From contig CANTFL010000416.1 in the NCBI GenBank assembly GCA_947650285.1, forward strand, positions 1 to 64,000: a DNA stretch of 64,000 bases. The letters run 5' to 3'. The stretch is from Hyaloperonospora brassicae (taxonomy: Eukaryota; Oomycota; Peronosporomycetes; Peronosporales; Peronosporaceae). Of the stretch, positions 41,486-54,400 are shown one piece after another (the first letter of the stretch is position 1; the number at the start of each line of letters is the position of its first letter). Under the pieces are notes generated by a model. That model saw only the letters and a program-made list of their open reading frames with translations, searched no databases and was not told where the DNA came from. The translations under genes and the position numbers were made by a program.

Positions 41486-41774
41486 GACTCGGCTTAGTCG
41501 CTAGAAGACGTCGGCAAAAGCGAGCGCAAAACGAACAATGAACTGATTCCTGCACTGCTGGTGTCTGGTCTGTTGGTGGTTGACAACGCACGTAGAGTAG
41601 AGTTCTGTACGAGGGAAAATGGAAAGCATGTTCGCTCTTATAGAACCCTAGAAAATAAATCCGGTTAGACTGATTTAACCTCGCATGCTCTTCATCTTGC
41701 GTCACTCGTGATAGTGACTGCCACATCACCCCGACGGGATCGAGACGGGACAACAGGAGCAATTTGGGCTGGTC
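41486..41774 (-). promoter_or_regulatory. 5' flank of the effector gene
   Basis: 289 bp between the effector start and the outer edge of element C. Any proximal promoter must lie here. I did not find a clear oomycete initiator motif. Confidence 0.35.
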
Positions 41775-42164
41775 TGTAACGAAGCACACACTTGCGTGAA
41801 CTTAACGCAAGGGTATCTGTGCCCCGACAGACGTACACAAGGCAAGCGAGGAAGCGTAGGTAGGGTAAAAGCAGAACTGTTATATTAACATAATTACTTC
41901 TTTTAACTACTGCCTCTTTGTTTGACTTAACTTAATTATGCTAATATAACTGAGTGTATGGTGACGTCTTGTCACCACTCAACGCGCGCGTCTTGCGGCG
42001 ATTGGTGGGATGATATCATCAGGATGTCAAATAATGAACAGACTCTTTGGTCGACCCTTCAATATCACCGCTTCGGTGATATTGTTCAAAGAATATTCAA
42101 CTCCATATTTTTATTGTCACTTTTCTTAAAGTGACAATTCCATGTAACGGGCTGCCCCGTTACA
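41775..42164 (-). repeat. 3' LTR of element C (left end)
   Basis: On the plus strand it starts TGTAACGAAG (mutated from TGTAACGGGG) and ends CCCCGTTACA. The polypurine tract, seen as a C-run, follows at 42165-42178. Confidence 0.92.
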
Positions 42165-42296
42165 TCACCCCCCCCCTAGCTGATAGTCACCGTGTGACTA
42201 TCAAAAATATGGCGGCCACCCGTTGGTCACCATTGGGACAGGAAGTACTTGTTGGGTCCGTTCCATTCACTTTCCGCTCGACCTCGCATAGTTAAC

Positions 42297-43907
42297 ATGT
42301 CTATGCGGGGTGATTCAAGGCACACAGAGTCTGTGCCTGTGCCAGCTTCTGCGGCAGACGATTCGTCGTCTGCTGCTCGTTCTTCGCCTGCAGCAAGGGG
42401 TTCTGCAGAGGCACGCGGTAGAGCACCGCGTGCGCATGATGACCCCGAGATTGAGGTCATCTACTCTGGCGAGTCAGACGTGTCTGACTCGGGCAATGCT
42501 GCAGAGGCGTCTCGCTCACCGGCGACGCCTCAGTATTTGCCAAGGCCAATGCAGAACGAACGGACTCGTGATTTGCATCACAGTCTGTTCGGCAGTGATG
42601 ATCAACGTGATCAGGGTGGTGAGGAGTATTACTCCTTACCACCGCCGGCTCGTGCCTCTTCGCACGAGCGTGATGACGACGGCGTGAGCCATCGTCAATC
42701 TGGGAGCCGTGGTACCAACAAAGGTACCACCGTGAAGCGTGATGAGCTGAAGCCGTGGCGTTTGCCCGAACGGCTCATCAATAGCTTGTCTCACGTGTCA
42801 AGCCAACACCATCAAATACCCTTATTCGATGCGACTGAGCTTCACGGCTTGAGTTCCAGCGCGAAGAACTTTCGCGCTGAAGAAGAATTTTACCTCGATG
42901 TCTTCCTTAGACATCGATGGTACAATGGCAACCAAAAGCGTGACAAGGCCTCGCTTTTGGCTGCGTGGAACGCGTTCGTCCAAAACGTAAAGAATTCTGG
43001 ACGAGAAGGGTGGCTCAAGAAACTGGAGGCGACACGCCTCAGGTTCAAAAAGCGAACGCCAACCGGTGCTAGGTACCGGTTGTACTGTTTGTCGAGTGAA
43101 GCAGGCATTCCTTGCCTCACATGGGGAGACCCTTGTGCGAGTTGTGTTGACAACTCGCAGCGTGCGCATAAGGACGTGTATTCCCTAAGTTCGCCCTGGG
43201 GAAGGGTACATCTCTCGGAGGAGATACGTGACGCGATTGCAAAATTGTAATCCGTCTACAAGCGCCTAGGGCGCGTGTTTACCGATGGGCCCGAGGAACG
43301 ATAGGATGAGTCTCGTCATACTGGCGGACGAGACCTTCGACGTCCATCACCAGCTGAGAGCGGGGCTCGCAGCTGTTCCAAGAGGGTGGATACCCCCGCC
43401 ACTGGACGAGGTAGCTCGTCCTTGATCCTGAATTGTCACGGTGATTCAAGATACGCTCCACTAGAAAGCGTTGATCACCGTGAGCATCCACCAAAGGATG
43501 TGGTGGAGGAGGAAAGACCTCCTCCATATGATTCGGCTCACCATCTCGACCCTTACGAGATGGATCGCGAAATCGATGAATTGCGCGATGACTTGAAGCA
43601 CGAGCGCGACCGGCGCTACGCTTTGACTGATACCGTGCGGAAGAACCGCAAGGATCACGAGGCTGATCGGGCGAGGGATCGCGCCGATTATGCCACAGCG
43701 CAGCTTCAGGTCGAGCAGGATGTCCGCTCCCTATTCGGCGATCTGGCGACAGCTCGCGGGGAGATATCTCGGTTGAGTTCCGAGGTATCATATCTGCGCG
43801 ACCAGACGGATCGTCTGGAGCGCGAACGCAAGAACTTGATGGATGTTCTTGAACGTGGGGGCTATCTTCATCGGACGAAGAAGGCTCGTACTGACAGTAC
43901 GGCCTGA
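42297..43907 (+). CDS. antisense ORF of element C, two stops, long coiled coil
   Basis: Same frame throughout, from ATG at 42297 (MSMRGDSR, as in element B) to a TGA at 43905-43907. It is interrupted by TAA at 43248-43250 (Gln codon CAA in B) and a TAG at about 43305. The first part matches the antisense protein of B almost residue for residue over its middle block. The final 170 codons (from about 43386) are a strongly helical coiled coil: [20 protein letters not shown], then [20 protein letters not shown]. It overlaps the sense integrase tail and chromodomain ORF on the other strand (43279-44256) by about 630 bp. Confidence 0.65.
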
Positions 43908-44256
43908 GCCTCCCCACGTAAAACGTAGGATGCGTGCGCATCTTATGTGGCAATTCGATCGTGTATGCATTGCCCTTGCGATGCAACACTCGAAATGGCC
44001 CAATGTACTTCGGTAGTAGTTTGCTACTGCCGACACTAGTGACTGCATGTCCAGGTAAGTTTACTGTAGACAGTAGTACTAGGTCATTAACATGAGATGA
44101 AAGAGCATTTGCTCTTCCATTCTTGCCTACGTTCCGTTTCTGACGGTCCACCGCATTAGCGATGGAGTCCTGAACGAAACGGACTACCGCTTCTCGAGTC
44201 AGCAGGAAGTTCTCTGCTGGCTCTATCTTTTGACTTTCAGTGCGCTTCGTGCGCAC
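43279..44256 (-). CDS. integrase tail, GPF module and chromodomain of element C in one frame
   Basis: 325 codons without a stop: [56 protein letters not shown], an Arg/Pro/Ser-rich linker, then the chromodomain [20 protein letters not shown] and [15 protein letters not shown] (Trp to Cys in the last motif). It shows that the integrase tail and chromodomain are normally continuous. The start is set by a frameshift, not a real initiator. About 630 bp are shared with the antisense ORF. Confidence 0.85.
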   Translation of the reverse strand: MRTKRTESQKIEPAENFLLTREAVVRFVQDSIANAVDRQKRNVGKNGRANALSSHVNDLVLLSTVNLPGHAVTSVGSSKLLPKYIGPFRVLHRKGNAYTIELPHKMRTHPTFYVGRLRPYCQYEPSSSDEDSPHVQEHPSSSCVRAPDDPSGRADMIPRNSTEISPRELSPDRRIGSGHPARPEAALWHNRRDPSPDQPRDPCGSSARYQSKRSAGRARASSHRAIHRFRDPSRKGRDGEPNHMEEVFPPPPHPLVDAHGDQRFLVERILNHRDNSGSRTSYLVQWRGYPPSWNSCEPRSQLVMDVEGLVRQYDETHPIVPRAHR

Positions 44257-44258
44257 TA

Positions 44259-47200
44259 CTAAGAGATTGCTCTCTTCTTCAGCGAGGTTGTCTTCTTCCT
44301 CGCTGGCATAATCGTTGACGATGCTGAATATACCAGCATCGTCATCATCATCTGTGTCAGTAATAGCATCGCCGCTATTACTGAGGTGATTTTGTTCATT
44401 GATGTCGACTTGATCGACATCGGCATCATACGTGACGACGTTAGCGTCGACACGTGATGAGCAAGAGCCAAAACGGTTTTTGCTCGAGCGAGTCCCTCTC
44501 CCTTATCCAAGAGTCACACTCTAGAAGGGCGGGCACACGAGGATGGCGTAAACCATTCACGTAAAACGGTGTGTGCTGTGTGGAAGCATGCACCGAATTA
44601 TTGATGGCGAATTCCACCATGAGTAGGAATTCGCTCCAACTCGGAAACGAGTGGACATATCCTCAAGTGATCTCTTCGAGAACACGGTTCGCACGTTCCG
44701 TCTGGCCATCTGTTTCGGGATGGTCAGAAGTAGACATCTTCAATCGTGTTCCAAGAGAATGGAACACGTTTTGCCAAAATGCCGCCGTGAACCGAGGGTC
44801 ACGGTCGGATACGAGTTCACGGGTTAACCCGTGGAGTCTTAAGACCGTGTCTAGAAAGACACGAGCACAACCTTGAGCCTTGATCGACTCAGGGAATGCA
44901 GCAAGATGCACCATCTTGCTGAACCGGTCAACAAACACAAGAATACCATTAATATTGTGAGCGTCTTCGGGAAAACCGAATACGAAGTCCATTGAAACGG
45001 ACTGCCAGCACTCTGTCGGAACAGGCAGAGGCTGCAATGGCGCACGGGATGAAGGACTAGGCTTCACCCGTTGACATACTTCGCAAGCACGGATGTACTT
45101 GCGAACAAACTGATACTGGCGGGGCCAGTAAAAGTCGCGACTTACCGTGAGGTAAGTCTTTATCTACCACGATGCCCGCCTGTTGGGGCATCGTGACACT
45201 CATACATGATGCGTAAACGCAAATCATGATGAGCGGGTACGACGACACGAGGCGTGTCGTCGGCAACAGCTGTATAGTGCAGCAATCCGTTGCGTGTACT
45301 GTACCGATCCGATGAGGATCGGTACAAAGCTGGTAAATCCCTCATGGATTTACTGGATGGATTCACCAGATGATCCATCAATCGCAGAAGATCCTTATCT
45401 TCTGCGTATGACTTTCGTATGTCGTCAAGTTTACTTGACGACGGGACACTGACTGACATTGTCGCAACAGTGGGCTTATCCTCACTGTTGATTTGTGCGT
45501 CAGGCTCGAAATCGGGCCGGCGCGAAAGTGCATCAGAGACAACATTGAGTCGTCCTGGTTTATACTCCACGGAGAAGTTATACTCCGCGAAGAAGGACAG
45601 CCACCTCACCATCCGTTGCGAGAGGTGTGGGCTGTTTACAGCCGTGCGTAATGACGCATGGTCCGTATAGACAACAAACGGTCTATCTCCCAGGAGGTAG
45701 ACGCGAAACTTAGCCAGTGCGTACTTCATGGCAAGGAGTTCCTTGTCATGCACTGGGTAATTACGCTCAGCTGCTTGTAGCTGACGCGACTGATAACAGA
45801 TGACGCGCTCCGCGCCATCTGCATCGAACTGCATTAATGCACAGCCGATCGCAAAATCGCTGGTGTCACAGACCACATGAAATGGTCTGTCCTGATCTGC
45901 AATCGCCAATATCGGCGACTGCATCAAGCTTTGCTTGATACCTTCGAAGGAACGCTGGCACTCAGCGTTCCATGACCACTTGACATTTTTCTTGCGTAAA
46001 TAAGAAATATGTACCGTCATTTCGGCGTAGTTGCGAGAGTACTTATGCAAGTACGCCGCTAATCCAAGGAACTTCCTTAGTCCCTTGACATCGAATGGCA
46101 CTGGCCAGTCGGTGATCGCCTTGATCTTTTCGGGATCAGGGCGTACGCCGTGTTTGCCCACGATGCACCCAAGAAGTGGTATTTCGCTAGCCGCGAATAT
46201 ACACTTCTTGGGGTTGGCGTACAACTTATGCTTGCGCATAAGCTGAAGAACCTGACGAACGTGAGTTCTGTGAACTCCAACGTCCGTCTTTCCGTCCATA
46301 GCCCGGCTATGGACGAACACATCGTCGAAGTAACTCGGTGCGAAGTCTCGCACCCGTCTCAACAGATGTGTGACACATCTGTTGAATGTTGCAGGGGCAT
46401 TGCTCAGCCTCTGTGGCATAACTAGCCACTCCCACAGCATCCCGCTGGGGGTACTCACTGCCGTGAACGGGATGTCCCGTTCACGCATGAGGATCTGATA
46501 GAACCCATCCATCAGATACATGGACGAAAAGATGGTACTCTTTGACATACCATCTATGATTACGTCCTTCCTCGGTATCGGCGTCTGATCCGGTACCTTT
46601 GCAGCATTCAATTTGTTGAATGCGTGCACTATCCGCCATCCTCCTGTGACCTTTCGCACACAGAAGGTCGGAGAGCTGTGAGGGGATGTTGATTTCCTCA
46701 CATGGCCCGCTGCTAAGCGATCGGTAAAGGACTTGTCGATCGCTAGTACTTGTTCACGAGGCAGTGTTCACTGCTTCATGACACAATACTTCGAGCCCGG
46801 TTTGAGCTCGATCTCGTGTCGAGTGCCTTTGTCCTTAGGCAACTCGCACGGTACGGATTCAGGGAACACATCCCTGAATTCGATCAAATCCTTTTACAAA
46901 GGATTTGCCTGAAGTGACTCCCAGGATTGAGACGTGTATCGCTCAATCCGAGTCTTCTCAACGAGGACACTTTCGTCCATCGATGAGCTGCTAAGAACCC
47001 GTTCGTTCTCAGCAAATACTGTTGCCGACCGAATATCGGCCACATACTCATCCTCTGTGACGAGTATGCAGATCTGCTTGACTTTGCCACTACGCAGATC
47101 ACGCAAGAACCGTTTCGGTTCTAGCGTTGGCAACTGAGTTATCTCCGAAGTTAACTTCGGAGGCACAATCAGATCAAGCGTATAAGCGCCTACGCTTGAT

Positions 47201-48192
47201 CCGTCATTGACCAAGACGTTCAACGTCTCGGTTTCTTCCTGGGAACTTCTTTCCACAGGTTGCTGAAGGTCTAATCCCTCTGTATGAAACGTTTGAGGAA
47301 TTCCTTTTTCAAGCACGTGGGGACTTATTCCCTCGACGTCTTCTGACTGTGGCTGTGCAACCACAGTCAGGGACCGATCCTCTACGGTCGACTCTCCAGT
47401 CGACCTAGGATTTCCATGTTGCCCTTTGAAGGCAACATGTTTCTTTTGTCTAAGATGCTGCCCGCTAGGAATACATCCATGTCCCGATCCACTCGACTTA
47501 TTGGAGTGGTGGACCTTCGGCGCAGCCTGTACTTCTATACAGCCGCCGGGAGCTTGCTCCACAGTGTAGTGATCAACTACACTGTGGTCTTGTCCAGTCG
47601 TGCTAACGACCGAACCGCAATTGAGGCCTTCGCACTCACTCGCAGAACATCCAAACGCTTGTGGACGCTCCAAGATGTTCATCAGATGGCCATTTGATGA
47701 ACAAGCGGCAGGCATCTTTACGGATCGATGCTGCCAGATCAATCTTGGCTCGTACTTTCTGAGCCAAGGTAATCCCAGGATGACAACAAATTTGTCATCC
47801 AGATCCAGTACGATGAAGTCATCATCGTACTGTTCGCCCTCAAACGTGTTGTGGACTCCTGCTACGCGTTTCTCAACAGTAATCGATGAGCCTGTGGCGA
47901 GGCGCATTGTCATCTTCGTTATGTGAATATGGCGCTCAATAAACTTGAGCCTACGACCCTCTAGTGACTGTCGACGATCAAAGTTGTTCTACGCCCCACA
48001 GTCTACTAGGGCACGAAGCGACAAATCATTTGTCGCTTCCAACTTCAAGGTGATAAGCGAAACGTCATCACCAGGTGCAGAGACACACAATGATTGTGTA
48101 TCTGGAGCAACTTTCGTCAAGAGATTTGCAAATTCTCTTGAGGTTGCTGGATCAGTAGGGCGTTCCGCCCCTACTGACCCCGTCCATTTTTT
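44259..48192 (-). pseudogene. pol of element C, interrupted
   Basis: Open pieces: 47913-46894 (after the protease active site), 46701-45160 (RT with YFDD, RNase H, start of the integrase zinc module) and 45067-44663 (integrase core with Asp, Asp and Glu). Breaks include a one-base loss near 45158 that gives TAA after GGHRGR, a TGA in the integrase after VLEEIT, and a shorter G-run version (GGGAGAGGGAC) at the junction with the tail. High similarity to element B identifies every piece. Confidence 0.85.
48153..48192 (-). promoter_or_regulatory. probable -1 frameshift signal of element C
   Basis: Reverse-strand heptamer A AAA AAT (plus 48186-48192), 9-nt spacer, then the 8-bp stem CAGTAGGG/CCCTACTG (plus 48153-48160 and 48169-48176). 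The loop differs from element B by one base while stem, spacer and heptamer are unchanged. Confidence 0.7.
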
Positions 48193-49325
48193 GATGGTCC
48201 GTTTCGCTGTTGCGGCTTCGCAACAGCGCTGGACCCACGCCCATTTCCCTTTCTGACGAATGGTCGTCCATTTCGCTCAGTACTGTTTGGTACTGGGCGT
48301 GGAGCACTACACTCGTATGCGTAGTGCCCTAGCTTCTGACAGCGATTGCACTTCATCAATCGCTTGTTGTTTGAAGAGCGAGGTCTATCGCTCTCAACAT
48401 AGCAGAGGTACATTGGTTCTGGACCTCCGATCGCTTGTCGTCTCGGTGGACGATAAGAGTTTGAGCTAGCATGAGCATGTCTCATGCTTAAGTCTTCCTG
48501 TTCCGCTGCTGCAAATACATCTTCGAGAGTGTTCAACACTAGGCGGAACAGGTGGTTCCTGACGGGCCCGTCGGCGAGCCCTTGTATGAACACAGTAATC
48601 AACGTGTGTTTATGTACCGGATTTGCAGTTACACTACTCGCAAGAAGTCGTGTATGCTGAGCGTAAGCGTGCACATCACGCTTACCTTGTTTGATTTTCA
48701 GGAGCTCTTTTCGAGCCCTGGAATTAGCCCTTGGCGGCTCCAACGTTTATTTGAGCTGGGTTTTGAAGGTTTGAGCGACTCAAAAGCGTAGGGGTCTCTC
48801 ATCTCCAGCCCTAAGGCCCCAGTCTTTGGTACGTCCTGCCAAGTGGGATTGAGCAAATTTTAGTTCCATTAGCTCATCGTCGATGCGATGTGCCCTTATT
48901 GCTCTGTCTAATTCGACGAACCATCGTAACAGGGAGTCTTTCTCGACTCCTCTGTAATTGGAGATATCAACCGTCAAGATTTCAGGACGACGCGTGTGCG
49001 TCTTCCCGCCCACAGCTGCATTGAATTGCTACTGTCTCAACAGCTCTGTCTGTTGAGCACCGAGTTCTCTCAACTGCTCGGCCTGTTAAAAGCCTTGCTG
49101 GTGAAGCAAGGCTACCTTCTCCCTTTCGGCGACAAGTTTATGTTGAATGAACTTGGCTATAGCGGCATGTTGTTGGTATCTGTCTAGAGACTTTAATATG
49201 GCTCTAATGGTGGACTCGCCTACGGTAGAACTCATTCGTGCTACCGCAATCCATTCGATATCACTCAAATGGGTAAACCCTTCACGCGTGTCGTGAAAGG
49301 TCTCTCCATCATCCAACATGAACAT
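48171..49325 (-). pseudogene. gag of element C, interrupted
   Basis: Starts ATG at 49325 (MFMLDDGETF). Open pieces 49325-49086, 49013-48780 and 48743-48171 together cover the same gag as element B, ending with the CCHC knuckle (CNRCQKLGHYAYEC) and TAG at the frameshift hairpin. At least two frame changes interrupt it. Confidence 0.8.
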
Positions 49326-49369
49326 GTTAAATGCTGTGGTCCTTGGAAGGACTACAAAGTGCTACCAGG

Positions 49370-49762
49370 TGTAACGGGGCACACCCTTGCGTGAACTTAA
49401 CGCAAGGGTATCGGTGCCCCGACAGACGTACACGAGGCAAGCGAGGAAGCGTTGACAAGGAAAAGTAAAACTTTTTATTAATATATAATTAAGACTTTTT
49501 GCTACTGCCTTTCTGTTTAACCTGACTTAATAATGCTTATATAACTGAATGTATGACGACGTCTCGTCACCACTCATTGCGTGCGTCTTGCGGCGATTGG
49601 TGGGTTGATATCATCAAGATATCAACCAATGAACCGACTCTTTGGTCGACCCATCAATATCACCACTATTGATGATATTGTTAAAAGAATATTCAACATA
49701 ATATTCTTTATTGTCATTATCTCTCAAACGACAATTTCCATGTAACGGGCTGCCCCGTTACA
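49370..49762 (-). repeat. 5' LTR of element C (right end)
   Basis: 393 bp, TGTAACGGGG to CCCCGTTACA on the plus strand. The primer-binding site TGGTAGCACT lies two bases inside the element on the minus strand. Confidence 0.93.
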
Positions 49763-49834
49763 TTGGCGTTCTGCTGAGATAGTGAATCTAGACGTGCCTG
49801 GAACGACCGCGAGTCGTGCCAACTCGACCCCGTC

Positions 49835-50367
49835 TGTAACGAGGTTAATTGTCGACTGTAAGTCGACAATAGATGTGGTACACACAAGGGATGAGATCCC
49901 CTTCTATAGTGATATACGAACACCGTATCAATTGTTGAAGACTGATGTCTGTCAACCATTGATTACGAGATCTTTTAATAGGTTTATTTAGGACATAAGT
50001 GAGTAGGTTAATTACGTTGGTTTAAGGTGTTCTTGTAGGTTAAAAGAAGAAATAAAATTCAGTTTCCATTTTGATCAACAAAATATAGGTGCCTCTCTGA
50101 GGCGTCTTGCGATCGTAAGGAAGTAGCAACGCCTTTTTAAGGCAACTACTCCTTGTGCACTCTGTGCGTTTGAGTCTTTGAATCGTTTGGTCCCCCTGTA
50201 ACAGGAACCGTAAGCTATCTGAGCTTGTTGACTCTTAATTCGGGTTCTTTGAACCAAACCTTAGCTCTCTGAGCTGTCGACTCTTTGAGTCGGGTTCTCT
50301 GAACCTTAAGTTGCTCATTTAGAGTTAAGTCTTCCTCTGACTTAAGGAGCTGTGTAGCTCCGCTACA
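49835..50367 (+). repeat. 5' LTR of element D
   Basis: Starts TGTAACGAGG, ends GCTACA, followed by CT and the primer-binding site TGGTAGCACT (50370-50379). Contains a stem-loop TTGTCGACT/AAGTCGACAA near its start. Confidence 0.88.
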
Positions 50368-50425
50368 CTTGGTAGCACTGGTAGTCGATCAACGCCTGAG
50401 ACGTTTCGCCTGATCGACTGTGAGG

Positions 50426-51461
50426 ATGGATCAATCCACACCCCTCTCTGAGGCTCAAAAGTTCGCGCTTGATAAGCTGGCCGTGGCCGTAGTCCAAGAA
50501 TATGTGGAGTATCTAGCTGCACAAGGTTCCGATGTTCTCAATGCACGAGTCGAGACCTTCATGCTGTATGAAACGGCACTGATAGGGCAAGTTAAAAACC
50601 AAGTAACGTCGGCTAATCCAACACACTACGTGGCAATACCACCAGAAGAGGCCAAGCCTCGTCCCCTTCGGTTGGAAGTTAAACATTGCTCCAGGAAGGA
50701 GGGGGAAAACCTCACTCTCTGGATCCGTGAGATATAGATGGCCATGAACTATGGTCTTATCTCACTGGAGTACCAGCGGGTTTTGCTGGCTATCTCCAAG
50801 CTCGATGGAAGAGATAGAGAGTGGGCTCTGACGTGTGACACGTCGGTCGACTTGGCGTTTCCCACATGGGATTCGCTCAAGTTAGACCTGTTGCGAGTTT
50901 CCTCGCCGCCTAACCAGGCTTATCGCGTGCGCTCACGCTTCTTGTCTACCCGTCTAGGTAAGAATGAGTTAACGGACTATGTCCAAGAGTTGAGAACTCT
51001 GATGGCTGCTGTGCAGTCTGACCCACTCCCTGAGACAGTCTGTGTGACTGTCTTCATGATAGGTCTTCGTAATGGCGTTGCCAGGACCGAGGTATTTCGG
51101 TTCCATCCCTCCTCTTTTGAGGAGGCTGTGAGCATCGCTCAAAATGCTGAGCACATATTCAAGTCGGCCAGACTTGGTCGAAATGGGTACAACCCAAGCT
51201 TTGCGAATGCAAACCTATGCGAGCACCTCGGCTTACTGTAAGCTAGAACCGATGGATCTCAGCAATGCTGAAGATGAAGGCAAAGCCGAGCTTCATGTTG
51301 AAGAGCAACGACAGGGGGTGAGACACTGTTACATGTGCGGAAGCACTAAACACTTGCGTCCCACTTGTCCTTTGCGTAAGCAACGACCGACTCCTATGGG
51401 TCGAAACACCAGCCTCAACCAGAAACTTGGTATGGCACGAGGAAACGTCGAGACCCAGTAG
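50426..51461 (+). pseudogene. gag of element D
   Basis: ATG at 50426 (MDQSTPLSEAQKF). One in-frame TAG at 50735-50737 and a frameshift near 51200 break it. The capsid region (around SRFLSTRLGKNELTDYVQEL) and the CCHC knuckle CYMCGSTKHLRPTC are intact. It ends at TAG 51459-51461 inside a hairpin. Confidence 0.8.
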
Positions 51462-51481
51462 GTGCGGGGAGCCCTACTGGG
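51440..51481 (+). promoter_or_regulatory. gag-stop hairpin and possible slippery site of element D
   Basis: Stem CCCAGTAGG/CCTACTGGG (51454-51462, 51473-51481), 9 bp, encloses the gag TAG, as in elements B and C. Seven bases upstream lies A GGA AAC (51440-51446) in gag register, similar to the known slippery G GGA AAC but with a mismatch at the first base. Pol is again in -1. Confidence 0.5.
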
Positions 51482-54400
51482 GTAGAACTGGGTTATGTTG
51501 CTTCTCTACGAGGTAGAGTGAAACAGGGCTTAGCCCCACCGATCTTTGTTCCCGCCAGCACAGAGCGTGGATACAAGCCTGGCTTGTTAGTCGCCGATGC
51601 GAAGATTAAATTCTTTGAGAAGCATTGGTCGATCCTAATCGACTCCGGAGCATCATGCAATTATGCTCGACGTCGTTCCATTGAGGGGAGTCAGCAATAT
51701 GCTGAAGCGCTCAAAGCGCACGACGGTGATTTCATCACTGTTCGGTTAGCGACGGGTAGTCGCGTTACTGTGCCTAAAGTTCCGTTGAACTTGGGCGTGA
51801 AGTTTTTGGACTTTGACAGCATTGAACGCTGTCTTGTCCTCGATTTGGATTCGAGATACGATTTCATACTAGGTATGGCTTGGATTGAACGATATGGGTC
51901 ATGGATTGATTGGAGGTAGAAAACCTTAGGCGCAACGCGCAATGCTCCTAGAGAAGCTTTAGAGAGTCATGAACCCACCTTTGCTAGGCAACAGAAGCAC
52001 TATTGGCGCAAGTCATTGGCGGAAGATGTCAATGTGATGGACATTGGTATGTCAGAGTTAATTAACTCCAGTGTCAATGACATCCATATTGAGCCGAGCT
52101 CTTTTTCACCGTATGTGAAAAGTGTTGTACTCCGTTGAGTGATACTCGCTGTGATACTGAGTCACTGCATGCTGCAGTCATGGTTGGCCTAGGTCACAGA
52201 CATCAAGAATGCAATTCATTTGATGTGAGTAGGGTAACGCGTGAAATTTCACCGAGTGAGGGCGGCCGAGATGGCACCTCACTGAATGTAGGTAATGACA
52301 TTGTTGGCAAAAATCCAGAGTGTTCAGGGCTAAGCTCGGATGCTGTACGTGAAGTGGTACGTGTAAATTCACTGGGCAAAGTGTTCGCGTTACGTAACAC
52401 TTCACCAGATGTCGTTCAAGACATGAGCTCTCGTATAGAGCGTGCTAAGATAAATAGCAACCATGGGGACCCTACTGTCCCGGCCTCTAGGAGGCGTAGT
52501 ATTTCTTTGAGAAACAATCTCAGCGTCGGTCGCCAACTGATAAGCGCCCAACGTCTAAGAAGTCACGAAGTGACAATAGTAATAATACACTATATACACT
52601 TGTCAATGGATTGACTGGCTATGGGTTGATGGCAATATTAGTCTTGAGACTCTTTCATCCTTGGATACTCTCTTTAACCTAGACGAAGTTTCTGACGGCG
52701 AATTTAGCCAAGCCTTACAGGCAGGAGAATTATCCGAGTTAGTGGTCATTCGGCCGGATAATGAGTTGAACTCATCCTCGTTATTGGACGATTCTGTCCT
52801 TGAGGACTAAAGGGTGGCATTGGATGACCGTAGTGGGCCTTCGATCCTTAAGGATCCTCTTGATCCGTTCTATCCTTTGGTAAAGGAATTTAAAGACGTG
52901 ATGTGTCACGACCCACCGTCCGTCCTACATCCCGATGGAGGTTTACGTCATGGAATTGTCTTGGTTCCTGGAACAAAATACTGAGTAACACGGCAGTGGT
53001 CTTTTCCTGAAAGGAAGTGTGACGTCATTGACGACTTCTTTCGTGCAAAGCACGCGGCCGGTATGGTTCGTGAGAGCAAATCTCCCCATTCCACACCGAC
53101 CTTCTGTGTCAGAAAGCTTAATGTAAAGTGGCGTATTGTTCATGCTTACAATAAGCTTAGTGCTGCCACCATCCCGGCTCAGACACCAATTCCGAGGAAG
53201 GATTTACTTCATAACAATATGGTGGGATGTACAATGTACAGTGCGCTCGACTTAGTCGATGGTTACTACCAGATTCTCATGCGAGAAAGCGATATTTCGC
53301 TGACAGCGGTCAGCACTCCAAGTGGTATGCTCTGGGAGTGGCTCGTAATGCCACAAGGCTTGTCAAATGCCCCAGCTAGCTACGTTCAATCGTCTTGTGA
53401 CACAATTGTTCGGACCTCACCGAGGACATGTACAGACATACTTTGATAACATATTTGTCCATAGTCGTGCTATGAACGGTGGGTCAGATGTGGACAATCA
53501 CATTGACCATTTACGAGCGGTGCTCGAGTGCATACGCACTAATAAGTTGAACGCCAACGCGTCTAAGTGCATCTTTGATGCAGAAGAGATTCCCTTTTTA
53601 GGGTGCTTTATTCGTAAGCGAGGCCTTTGAGCGGATCCCGCTAAGGTAAAAGCCATAGTTGATTGGCCGGTTCCAAAGAACCAAAAGACTTGCGTAAGTG
53701 GCTTGGCCTTGCCATTTACTTACACAAGTACAGTGCGAATTACGCATACATGGCTCGGCCATTATCCAATCTCCTTAAAAACGATGTGGAATGGTGATGG
53801 ACTAGCACCGAGCATGATGCTTTTCAAGCAGTAAAGGATAATATCCTTCATGCGCCAATCTTGGCTTTGCCCAATCCTGATCGATCTTTCAGTGTTGTAG
53901 GTGATGCATCTGACTTTGTCATAGACAGCGCTCTGGTATAGACAGATTCTGATGATTGGGAACGCGTCATTGCGTTTGAGTCCTGACAGCTTAAGGCTGC
54001 ATAAAAGAACTATCTTGTTCATGACAAAGAGCTACTTGCAATGAAGTACGCTTTAGTCAAATTCGGAGTTTATCTTCTTGGATCTAAGCCGTTTGTGATC
54101 TATACATATCATGCGTCACTCACACTGCGACACAGTCGCCTCACCTCTCTTAGAGATTGGCTCAATGGCTTTCCTTATTTTACGAGTACAACTTCGAGGG
54201 GAAGTATAAGCCGGGCAAGCAGAATGCTTTGGCTGATGCGTTGTCACGCAAGCCTGACTATGAGCTTGCTCATATTACGACTCTGTCGTCGTCGGTCACT
54301 AACCTAATCCGTACGGTATATTCCAAGGGTGAACACTGTGTAGCATTGCTACATGCTCTAGAGAGCGAGGAGTTAAAGGACTCAGACACAGAATTGTAGG

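Larger units (their letters stand above)
41775..49762 (-). mobile_element. Ty3/Gypsy chromodomain retrotransposon C
   Basis: About 8 kb in reverse orientation, closely related to element B along its whole length, including the antisense ORF. The LTRs are 390 bp (left) and 393 bp (right) and differ from each other visibly. The left one resembles element B more than its own partner in places. Flanks TGGTC (41770-41774) and TTGGC (49763-49767) do not form a target duplication. This suggests inter-element recombination or flank mutation. gag and pol are interrupted several times, but RT keeps YFDD (46321-46332). Confidence 0.92.
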
